64,000 bases of DNA from Trematomus loennbergii. Taxonomy: Eukaryota; Chordata; Actinopteri; Perciformes; Nototheniidae. Below are positions 42,745 to 54,220 of this stretch, piece by piece. The stretch covers positions 19,483,702 through 19,547,701 of the forward strand of contig JAAOOA010000016.1 in the NCBI GenBank assembly GCA_012861695.1, given 5' to 3'. The notes beneath the pieces were generated by a model. The model saw nothing but the letters and a program-made list of their open reading frames with translations. It searched no databases and was not told the origin of the DNA. Each line of letters opens with the position of its first letter. Within the stretch, counting starts at the first letter, position 1. The position numbers and the translations under genes are program-made.

Positions 42745-43390
42745 TTCATGTTGGGGGAGTGACAGGATCTATACCTACACCACCCCCAACCCATATACAC
42801 ACCTCTCTTAGGAACTGAAAAACAGATAAGATGAGGCCAAAAGGTAGTGCATTTAATTGACAATAAAAACGGCTAAATACAATTTAAAAATCTTATGGAA
42901 TAAGACTTGGTTATGAGCATTTAGTGTAAAAAATAAATACATTTTCAGCTTGTTGAAGAGACGTGAACAAGAGAAACGACTATAATTCAGTCAGAAAGTC
43001 TCCTGGGACTGTGTAATTTTCTAACTGCTTCCTATACTCACAGCTATTATTATGGGGAGGGACAGGATGTATATGTACACCACCCCAAACCCATATACAC
43101 ACCTTTCCTATAGGAGCCCAAAAACAGATAAGACGAGGTCAAAAGTTTGTGCATTTAAATGAACTTAAAAACGAAATAAGTAAAAAAAACATATGAGCAA
43201 TTACATCATTATGAGCAATTACAATGAAAAAACGATGTGTTCTGCTAGAAAAGCATCTGAATTGCTTTCCTAATTTTCAGGTTGTTGAAGAGGAATCTCC
43301 CTGGACTTATACTCAGCTATAAATTGGGTGACAGGATGTATTCTTACACCACCCTGACTGTATACACCCCCCTTAGAGATTAGTAGTAGG
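42745..43390. repeat. Diverged tandem array derived from the add3 3' UTR
   Basis: GACAGGAT(C/G)TAT followed by TACACCACCC and (A)TATACACAC recurs at 42761, 43061 and 43330, giving spacings of 300 and 269 bp. Between them, the segments from 'TTTTCAGCTTGTTGAAGAG' to 'CACAGCTATTATTA' at 42945-43055, and the shorter matching segment at 43232-43325, resemble add3 3' UTR positions 40900-41050. The units are diverged and of unequal length. Confidence 0.75.
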
Positions 43391-45840
43391 TTTATTTGAA
43401 CATGACCAAATAAATTTAAAAAAAAACATTTGATTTTGAAGTAAAACATAGCTACTTATGCTGAACATAAAGATTGACGGTTAAAAGGAATACATTGCTG
43501 GATGGAATGAGTTAATTTAGTTTCCTCTAATCATGGGAACGACAAACAGGCTTTTGAAAATAACGTTTGTTTCTCTCTTTCCTAAAATGCATGACTAATG
43601 CCCGGCTCCAAACTTGTTATCTGAACAATCCCTTTAAATGTGAGGATGAAAAAGCTTAGCGCTGAGCTCCTGACAGTGCTAAGGAGCAGCTGACACACGT
43701 CTGGCCTGCCGGAGTGTCCTTCTGCTGTGACCTCAGGGCAAAGTGCACCCATTGTTTCCAAACAACAGGGGACGGCTGCAGCACAATACTTCATCTGACC
43801 TCATCTTGTAGACCACCAGCACGTGAGAGGAGAGCATCAGCAGGATAGATAGCTCCTGATGAAAATATATATTCCATTTCAACAAAATCCCAAATGCTTA
43901 CTATTCCCTGCTGTTTGGCACATTCTTTCATAACACACACACAGCAGCATCGTGTGACTTTGCCTCCTCTGTGACAGCCGAGCCACCGGTGTAATCCTCA
44001 GGCTTTTCAGATTACTCCAGTTGGGGTCACATTCTACACCAACCTACAGTGGGTCAGCTTTCCACGCCGGCGCTATCAGCGTGCAGCTCGTACAGTCAGT
44101 CAGCTGCACACATCCTCTCTGCACAGAGGAGCTTTTCCCTGCTGAACTCTGCCCATGTCACACTATCTTTTTCTGTCCCTTTGAGCAAATGGGCAGCAAA
44201 AGATAGGATGATATTGGATATTACAGTTGTATTGGCATTTCGGAAAGATGCTCTTGTAACAAGAGACTTAAAATAGTAAAATGCATACTAGAAGAGAAAG
44301 TATTCCAAAAATAGTCCTGTATTAGTTGTTTTTAGACGTCTTTTAGGGCTTCATGATTATTAAAAAGTAATGAATTGCGCTTATTTTGACTAATATTGCA
44401 AGTGCAATACATTTTGCAATATCAGAGGCAATAACCGTTTTGGAACATCATTCACATTATAATTGAAAAATATATTGAAATGTTCCTGGTATGACTTTTA
44501 AGAGGATCTCTATCAAACAAAGATTGTTCTTATTTAGATTACCCGGACTTCTCTGTTTACCAAAATACTCAATTCAGAATGAAATTATCACATATTTTGC
44601 ATTTAGGAAATATTGCTCCTACTGGGATTTGGATATTGCACGTCTCTATATTGAGATTTCTATCAAATTTAGATTTTTGTATGCAGTCCTAACACCTTTG
44701 AATCAGAATTTGAGCATGCTTTTTCACTACAGACTTTCTGTTTCAGACCAGGACTGTCTGTGAGTGTCAGGCCTTGCCAGGCAGCTGAAATAGACTCCAT
44801 GGGAGGGTGTGCTCTCTCACAGGCGTCCGTTACAGGCCTGGCCACATCTGCAGCGGGCCAGCCATCTGCACCCATTGTCTGAGAGGCACAACACAGCCCT
44901 GCACGCATGGCTAGCCTCGTAAAGGCAGGCCCTTTCCACTCTGTCCTCCTCCTTCCCTCAGCGTGTGAGGAAGAAATGACTTCTTAATAAGTCAAAAGGG
45001 ACAGCAGGAGTAGAAAATCAAGCTAGGAGTAAACCAAATGTCATGGTTAGTTTTGCAAAGGACAGGTAACTTAAAAGATCAGTAAATTATGGTCGCTTTA
45101 ACTATGAATTATGTTGTCCACTGAATCCGCACCTGCTTAGTCTGACATTAACCATAATCTCACTGGTTTACTTTCTTGGTATCGCCATTTATTGTTGTAG
45201 AATTGAAAGAATATATTAAAATCCAACGTGATAATATGTGAAAACAAAGTGGTCTACTCTACTAAAAAGACAGGGGAAAACAATGGGATTATCAAAGTCC
45301 AAATAACCTCAAACTAACTCATACATTTTATTAATGTATTGCATTCACAAGGGTAAAACACCCCTTAATTTGGGATACAGTGAGTAAGCAAATTGTCTTA
45401 AAGTAGCATTTAATACACTAACCATTTATCTCTGATATACTATCAATATACTGATACATCCTCATACTGTATATGGCCATGTGGTCTAAATGCTTTTCAC
45501 TTTCAAACTACTATGCTCACATACATTCAGACAAAACTGTGTGCACATTGATGGCAGCTTAAATTTGTAAAACATATCCAGATGATGTTAAATGAAATAA
45601 AGCAGTGTTGAAAAGCAGGCATTATGTGTGTTATTTGTTATTCTCCTAGTGTATTGATAATGAGGATGTATTATGGCACAGTTAACAATGAATGCAATGC
45701 GAATGCGTTAGTGGGAGGGATTATCCACCAAGTAGGGCAAGTGGCTGAGGCTAAAGACTGCAATTCCATCGAGCCTAGTTCATTTCAGTCAGCCGCTCAG
45801 AGCACAGACGGGACAAGGAGAGCAATTCAGCGCTGCTTTT
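43391..45840. other. Intergenic DNA between add3 and mxi1
   Basis: I find no exon or bounded element. The last few hundred bases presumably include the mxi1 promoter and 5' UTR; no TATA box stands out. I looked here for the alternative MXI1 first exon known in mammals and did not see it. Confidence 0.5.
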
Positions 45841-45879
45841 TTGTCCAAGTCCCCCCCACAAAAAAAGCCTAAAGTGAAA

Positions 45880-48800
45880 ATGGTAAAGTACATGCGACAG
45901 CACAGCGAGCTGAAACTCGAAGAGGTTCTGTCGGAGTCTGATGCGTCCATGGACCAGCAGGATTTTGGAGAATTGTCCGACTATTCTTTCAGCGACGTTT
46001 TATACTCCAAATGTTCCGCAATGGACCAAATCGGCACTTTCATGAAGAACGTGCAAGTGCTGCTCGATGCAGCAAATTACATAGAAAATGTCGAGAAGAA
46101 CAACGGAAGTAAGTAAACACGGGCAGCACGGGATATTAACACGTAATGCGCCGAGCAGACAACAAAAGAGGCGAAGGCGACAAAAGACGCGCAGCGGACA
46201 GATGAGCTGGCCCGGCAGCAGCCAATGATAGTTCACCTGCTACTGATAAACTGTAGTGGAATCGACCGTATACACGAAATATCCACAGTCGAAAATAAGT
46301 TGAAAATTGCCTACATAAATTCAGGAAATTGCATCTCCAGAGACTGATTTGATTGCAAGCCTTAAGCCAAATTATCTTCTGCTCCCTTTAAAACTGGTTA
46401 TCTGCAGAGGCTTCATCGAACAAGCACGATCATTCATTATTAAAGATCTAAAGGCTTGCATAAGGGCACATTTTAGGTGAATTCAAGCAGCCTATTAGCC
46501 TATGTTTTTTTTCTAGTTTTATTTTTATATGATAGCCTACTTGTAATTCTCTATTTAATCTTTTATATCGGTTCGACTGCAGCTCAATTCACGCTTATCC
46601 CATGCATTGAGATAGCCTATCGCATCCATTCAAAGATAAATATTGAATCCAAGGTCCATATTTCATATAAAACCAGCGATTTTGAGTTTATTTCCTCAAC
46701 GTTTCCAATTCAAGAACCTCCTATCATTTACAGGAGCAGCTGCTGCTTCCTTGTATGTGTTGTTCACATGGTTTCCACATGGAACAAATTGTAAAGTTGT
46801 CATTGGTCCGCACACATGTTCCCAGCACGAGAGTCACGGCAGACAGCCAATCACAGGCAGGTTCACGTCTGACGTCGGATGTTACTGGGAAGGAGGGTTC
46901 AAGGGAACTGTAGGCGTTTTTGAGAAAAGGAAGAAAACTAGAATATAAATGTGTCTTGATATGTGGCTGTATTGATATTAGCATTTTTAAGAAGGGTTGT
47001 GAGTTTTAATTATTTAAGTAAATGCTTGGATGTTTGGCCACATATTTAAATGTAATTTGGAATTCAGGTCACATCAATTATTCAAGTCTAAGCCATCGTG
47101 AAGCCTTTTAATATATGTGCAATGTATTTTAATAAAATGTTTATTTTTCATCACCAGAATGTGAGCATGGTTATGCTTCAACATACCCGGACACCGAGAC
47201 TGCACATCAACAGAAACAACGTAAATTCAAGAACAGGAAGTTGGACAATATACACAATAGGTAAGTTAAAGTGTTGAAAAAGATCCCTCAAAATAAATAT
47301 ATTCCAAATTATTACAATGTGTCCTGTGTGTACAGAATTGTCATTAGTAAGCCATTTTTAACATTACATGATAAGTATGATGTATAGCAATATGTACTCC
47401 ACTATTATTTTACATCACTATTGGGATAGGTTTTTAAATATAGATTTACATATGTTGTATTTTGCATCATGAGGACTTGTCTAACAGTTTTGTTATATGT
47501 TTATAATTTCAATAGGTCAGCACACAATGAACTGGAAAAAAATAGGTGAGTAAAACTACATTGAAAATATTATTTATATGCATGTTTAAAACAATCACTA
47601 CTGAAAGGTCAAGATTACTCTAAGGGAACATGGACAAGAGCACAGTGAATATGAAATGTAGGCACTGTGGGTAATCATTTAAGATTTTATTTTACTTAAA
47701 TCAACTTTGTTATGCATGCATAACAAGTATGTGCAAAAGTCACACAGAAAAAGGAGTGAAAGACCAAATATCTTCAGCATTTTAACTGCTTTAGCAAATG
47801 GATGTTCACAGGGAGTCTATCTAAAGAGCCTGCTGCCTCAAAATGGAGCTTCAAGCTGATAAACCAAAAGCATACAACATTCTGCCAGCTTTGCATATCT
47901 TGGTGCATACCATTTTCAAACGAGATGCACTGCAGGCCTATAAATCATCTTATTATGACCATAGAACTCACAAGAAAGGCATCTTCATCACCATTGGTGT
48001 ATGATTGCAGAAATCATTTTGCATGGCAAATAAAAGGATGATGTAATGCAGCAGCAGCAGCAGCAGCACTGTTCCTGGAGGACGTGAAGACATTTCCCCA
48101 GTCAGCAAATGGGAACCGTCTGTTTACAGGCTCCTTCCTGAGAGAGTCTCATGCACAAATCTAACAGTAGCTTGCTTCTATCGCCCCAGCATGAGGAAGC
48201 CTCTGCTTGAGCTAGACATAAATGTCAGAACACGTTTATCCTTACAATCCCAGATAATCTCCAAAAGCACACCAAGTGTGTGTGAATCTTGGTTTGAGCG
48301 ATGCACTGAGTTATTAGAAAAATGGCATCTTCAAATGCAAGGCTTATTTCATATCAGGCTATTTTAGACAACAAAATGGTTGCCAATGCAGAGAGAAGAG
48401 ATGACATCATAACTTGACCTACATTTTACTCTGTTATCTGAAAGGACAGCGAGTGTCCTCCGCCAGTTACTGCATTTGGTCAGACCACAGGGCCAGAGGC
48501 CTTGGTGGATCAGAATCAGTATTGAACTGACCTCAGCAGTTTTACAATCTGGGGCCAGACCGATCTATACGGTATTGCAAAGGAGTATGATGGTGTGGTG
48601 GCTAACTAGAAAAATAGATAAACAAATAAATCAAATGCTTGAATATCATGATTATTACATTGCTCATCCTAGATGTATAATGCTATTATAATTAGAATCG
48701 ATCCAATCCAATAGGGATTTGCCTCAACTATTACAACACTAATCAAATTGGATAAGAGGGATATATTATAATCTGACTTAATCCGGATCAGTGCAGAGGA

Positions 48801-51692
48801 AAATAATATATTAGTCTGGAAATTCATCTTGCTGTCTGCATAATTGCTGCACAATGCATATTACTCCATGCACGCTGTCTCTTAAGAGAAATGACCCGTC
48901 TTGATTGTCTCCCCCAACAGACGAGCACATCTCCGCCTGTGTTTGGAGAGGTTGAAGTCCCTCATCCCTCTGGGGCCAGACTGCAGTCGGCACACCACAC
49001 TAGGACTGCTTAACAAGGCCCAAGTACACATCAAGGTGAGGTGCCCATGCTACCATCATCGGATAAAGGGCTACATTCTGTCCATTTCTGTGCTCAAAGG
49101 TAATGACTTAAACATATTTAAATACTGCTTCCACTGTTTCACCCACATGGTAATGGTTGGTAATACCAGTTAGGGAAAGTATGAGTAGCGACCTAAAAGT
49201 CCTGAGGCTGAATTCAACAAGAGACTAAAGCAGCTAAATTGAATTGAGCCAATGTTACTTTTTAGTATTTATTTCTTTGCTTTTTCTTTTGTGACTCGTC
49301 AAAATGCCATCATCTATTTCAACATAATGGAGTTTTACGCTCACACCTTTCAAAAAGTGCCTTTCACTCACATATATTGAATTAAGAGATATCTAGCTGA
49401 GTAAAACAATGTTTGATGTCATATTGACAGCAAATATAGATCTGAGATACAACAGAATATGACTTTGACCTAGCACCCATTAGATTTTTATCTGAGACCC
49501 AATCTAATCCGATGGTTTACAAAAGGCTGACCAGTCAATATACTGATCCTGTTTTTATTTTTAGAACAAAATTGTATTTGAGTCTCTTACAGTAGCTCTC
49601 ACCCTAGGTGGCCCACAGCCTGAGTATGTCTGAACTGCAAATATGATTCTGTGGCATTAAGGCATCCAAGACTCAACACTTTGACCCCTGATGGATGCAG
49701 TCTAAGCCAGATCAGATATTTTTGATTTTCTCAAGCTATGTCTGGGTAGACTCCAGTAATGGGAAACAGTAGGGATGACTGTGGGCTACAATATGAAAGC
49801 AATCCTCGCAACAATCTGTGATTTTATTACAGCAGGGGAAATGGATTGAGTACCTACTATATATTGTCAACTATTGACTTTGGACCTGCCTGTTTGAAGT
49901 CCAAGAAATTTGGTCCCTGAAAGCTGCTGTGTTTTATGTTTGGAACCAGAGGTTGTTTAGGACAGTAAAAGGGTAGAAAAGGTGCAGACAGCATTTTCTT
50001 ACAAGGAAGTTAAGTTGTGGGAAACGTACTATCCTTTTTACGCTATGCCTTCAAGCAAATATAATCCTTATGCAACAGTAATTTGGAGAATCAGAAAAAA
50101 TGTATAAAAGTTGAGAAATCACCACAAAGCTCTAAGGCACACTCTTAACCAATTAAAAGGCCTAATACAGGATGTTGTTGCTTCTTTTTGGAATAATCAG
50201 CAGAACAGTGGCCTTAAAAATGTTTTTCCACCAGCAGTAAATATTGCATACATAATTTGAGTAATTATTAATATGCTACTGCAGCGGTATTACATTATAA
50301 GATGTGATGATTGGGATGAAATGATTAAATGACTGAGGTTCAAAGTTCACCTTCAGGACTTTGGTTTTATATTAACTTTTCACACATAGTTAAGTGTGCA
50401 ATTTGTGATTGTCGTTTGAGGCATTTAGGCAGGCTTTATTTAGAATTGCTATTAAATAACACACCGATTCTATCGTCATATTTAACTTGAATCCAATGGA
50501 CACAGGCACACCATCTACTCATCTAGAATCCACCGAGCAACGTGCTGTCCTTGTGCGTTAAATATTTCATTAGAAGGCACAGGGGGGCGTCACATTTGAT
50601 GGTAGCTACAACTAAATATTAACATCACATCACTGCACCCGAGACAAGTTCACCATTCTCTCATGCATATAGTATATTAATCACAAGGAACATCTAGAGA
50701 AGTGCGTCCATCACGGTTTGATTGAATTGCTAAGTAATGAATGTAAACACTAAATGTGCCAGGTTGGTTCTGATTGTTCTGATTACCTTTACATAAAAAC
50801 GAAATCATTAACTGTTTTGCATTTTCCTTTTTCTACAGAGACTTGAAGAGACGGACCGGAGGAGTTTGCACCAGCTGGAGAACTTGGAGAGGGAGCAGAG
50901 GCACCTGCAGAGGCAGCTCTCCCAGCTGCAGCCTCATGGAGACTGGGAGAGGGTCCGTAAAGACAGCCTGGGTTCCCGCATGGACTTTGACCGCTCAGAG
51001 TCTGACAGAGGTTAGTTTCTGATTAAGATCCGTTACCCAGGGGCAAGCTTTGTAATCTAGGACTGCACAATTCATCTATTTTAAATATGCATTTTATATT
51101 GTCTATCGTTATATGACAGATAAGTGTATTCGATGGCCTCTACTGTAACCTAAAATATTTAGGGCTAATATTCATGTATTTTTTCATATAGCAAAGAATA
51201 TTGCAGGGAAAGTAATAATGTTAGTTTTTCTCTATATAATGCAGCCTTAATTTGCATTGGAGGATTTGCAGGAATAGAGAACAACATGGAAGGGAAGGCA
51301 GTGATCTTAATGTGAAAGTGCAATACAAATATGTTGGCACTAAAACCAATTAATAATCGAAAAATAAATAATCCTGACCTCAATATGAATCATAATGGGC
51401 ATAAATATAATGTTTGTGCATCCCTACTTTAGAATATAATTATGGTTTGTCACCATATTCACTCAATTACAAATATTTGTCCTTGCATGATTCAGAAAAT
51501 TAATCTGTTCTTTTTTAATTTTCTGCAGAAGAAATTGAAGTTGATGTTGAAAGCACTGAGTTCTCCCATGGAGAAATGGACAGTGTGAGCACCAGTGGGG
51601 CGAGCGACCTGGATGACCACAGCAGCCGGCAGAGCACGGCCAGTGACGAGGGCTACTCCACCTGCAGTCTAAAACTGGCCTTCTCTGCTTAA
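45880..51692 (+). CDS. mxi1: MAX-interacting bHLH-Zip repressor Mxi1
   Basis: Mxi1 pairs with MAX on E-boxes and recruits SIN3 corepressors, opposing MYC. Exons: 45880-46108, 47158-47260, 47516-47545 (the 30-nt mini-exon), 48921-49035, 50839-51010, 51529-51692; total 813 nt, 270 aa. The ATG at 45880 is in a strong context (AAAATGG). Residues about 48-74 ([20 protein letters not shown]) form the SIN3-interaction helix, of the longer Mxi1-0 type and not the MERVKMINVQ type. KCEHGYAS begins at 77. The basic region (114-126) keeps H114, E118 and R122 for E-box contact. Helix-loop-helix runs to about 159 and the leucine zipper to about 200. The acidic [16 protein letters not shown] and the serine-rich end SDEGYST match the family. 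It ends tail-to-tail with smndc1. Intron 4 (49036-50838) is large and shows no clear repeat. Confidence 0.95.
48048..48068. repeat. (GCA)7 trinucleotide repeat in mxi1 intron 3
   Basis: A short perfect GCA run lies in intronic sequence. It is non-coding in all models I can support. Confidence 0.85.
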
Positions 51693-52735
51693 AGCACCAG
51701 CCTATATGTTCACATCAACTGCAGTCTTTTATGGCTTTCACCTTTCAAAGTACCAGCCAAAAGCTCCACTCTTTTCTGCAGTTTAGATTAGCTGTCATCA
51801 GAAGAACAACCCATCTCAATCCCACTTATACCTGACAAATCCAACATCTACACCCAATGAACCAGCCTTAAGGTCAACTCAGTCTAAACGCTGAAAACGT
51901 CTCCTTCCAAAAGACCTGTTAGAGGTGCTCTTCTACATCTGTCTGAAACATTTAAACACTATCGCCTCAAATGTAATTTAGTAGGCTTATAATACAGTAT
52001 CCTCAGTTTAAGACTGACCCCTCGCCTGAATGTCCCTTAACCGATTACCAGCTTGAAATTAACCATACCTGCACGACCCATTACCCGTACCAGTGTCCAC
52101 CACTGAAGAGGAAACTCCACCTTTAGCCAAGATGACCCTCTCAAACCAGCAAAAACACTAAAAAACCCAATACCAGCTAGAAGTTCACCATTGGGAACGT
52201 TTGCTCCATTTGCCTTGTAAAAACATTGCCCCTATTCTTAGGATAATATATCCAGACAGCACTTATTGTCAGTGTACAAGCCAGTGGCAGGGGCTACGAT
52301 GTCTGCATTCCAAAATGTTTATAACACTACTATAACCTCTGCTTTAGGAGCCACAACCATCACTGATCCATGTGGCGTCCCCTTTTTGACTGAAATGCAG
52401 TCGTATTCAAACTGGTGGTGTAGTCCACTTTTGTTTTTCTAATTTATTTTACATATGATTATAGTATTTATTTTTGGTATATTTAATTTGACTTTAGCTA
52501 GGTCTTGGTTTTGCTTGAATGCTTAATATTTTTTTTAATGTTTACCAAATTACATGACGTAAATGATTAACCCCTACAGAAGCAAACGCAGTGCTAAAGG
52601 TTAAATGCATTGCTCAAGGTTTTGTCTTCTTTTACACTTTGCACAAATGCTCTTGTATTTAGACAGAAATAAGCTATCCCACAATTGTCCAAGCACAAGG
52701 CTTAAAGCAATAAAGCATATATTTTCATCATATAT
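51693..52735 (+). other. mxi1: mxi1 3' untranslated region
   Basis: The sequence runs from the mxi1 stop (51690-51692) to just beyond AATAAA at 52709-52714. A second AATAAA at 53435-53440 could extend it to about 53460, within ~300 bp of the opposing smndc1 poly(A) signal. Confidence 0.55.
52709..52714 (+). terminator. mxi1: Poly(A) signal of mxi1 (proximal)
   Basis: A canonical AATAAA lies 1.0 kb after the mxi1 stop; an alternative is at 53435-53440. Confidence 0.55.
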
Positions 52736-53757
52736 TAAATGTTGGCTGTGATTAGCACACTGTCCGTCCAACACCAAATTGCAGTTTGCTAGTTTTTCAC
52801 TGACTCCAGTAGTATCAGTTTTAATATTCAGCAGTAAACATGATTGTAATTGATTTAAAAAAGCTATGGGGCATGTGTATTGAATGTAGCTTGTCTAATC
52901 ATGTTATGTGCTTTGGTTTGACAAGTCTTTACAAATATCTGTAGCATGAACAAACAGTATAGGACACTAATTTTGGTTCATACTTCAATGTTTAATACCG
53001 TTTCTTTTTTTGTATTCTAGCAGAAAACGATCACATACTTAACATTTGGAGATTTTGCATTAATAATTCAATGTCTATTTGACATACTATTGCACTGCTG
53101 ACCTGTTAGAATCCATGAAACCAAATAAGGCATTTCAATATGACCATTTATCTGCATTTGTTTTGGTCCAAGTCCTAAGGAGATCACCACCAAATTGTGT
53201 CTTAACATGGGTATTGCACAAAGTTCCTTGTTCCAGGTCTTTTTCCTCCCCAACCAGTTTGGGAAACTATCAAATGCACTATGAAAAAGACTGTTGTTAA
53301 GGATATGTCAAAGCACATCCCAGAATGTTTTCTCCCGTGTTTAATCAGCCATCCAAGGTGACTTTTTGCAAAACATGCTGCTGGTCCCCTGCTAGTACGA
53401 TGTTACAGACCCTGAATACTGTCCCTGGAATCGTAATAAACCTCTACCACCCAGACATAAATCTGTGTTGTCTTTTCTTTTATTGGTAAGCCTACCATAA
53501 ATGCTCAAATCATCATTAGATAAGTCCCGTATACAATTAGACAAGTCTGTAATAAATGCTCTCAATAAAGCCCCCTGAACTAACAAAAAAAAACCATGTG
53601 ACATAAATGGGAAGTGGTTGAATAAACAGCTGCAACATGCTTCCCATGTCTTTACTGCCACCTACAGGACCCAATAGAGCCACAATAAATATATCATTTT
53701 AAAATTGAGGTAAATGACGTGGAAGCCGTTATTTAAAAAACTGAAAACAAAACAATG

Positions 53758-53763
53758 TTTATT
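53758..53763 (-). terminator. smndc1: Poly(A) signal of smndc1
   Basis: AATAAA on the minus strand lies 458 nt after the smndc1 stop codon. A further minus-strand AATAAA lies closer to the stop, near 53910, and could be used instead. Confidence 0.5.
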
Positions 53764-54220
53764 GGACTGTTATATACAGAGAAATTAAAAACGTAAATTC
53801 AGCCATGTCAAATCAACATCATTATTGAAGTGTATACCCCCACCCCACAATGGGTCAGTGTTCAAAATACAGCTTCAAATGTACAACAAAACAAATCTGC
53901 AGGTGTATATTTATTCTCGTCTTAGCAGGTATTTGGCCTCAGTGGAACCTGAACACAAACAACAAACTATAAGGTTGATCTAAAACACCACTTCCTGTTC
54001 TTACACAACAGGGGACTTTGTTCCAGTGCTGGGAAAATCTGGGATTTTTCTGTTGTACTTCGTAATATATAAGAAAACTACATCAATATTTCAAACATGG
54101 TGTGCAAGCAATTCCTTTCAAAGCTTTCCTTACTTGGGAAATGAGACTCATGTATAAACACAATGGAAAGCACTGATACAGGAAGTATACAGTGGATCAG
54201 TATATACAGAATATATCAGG

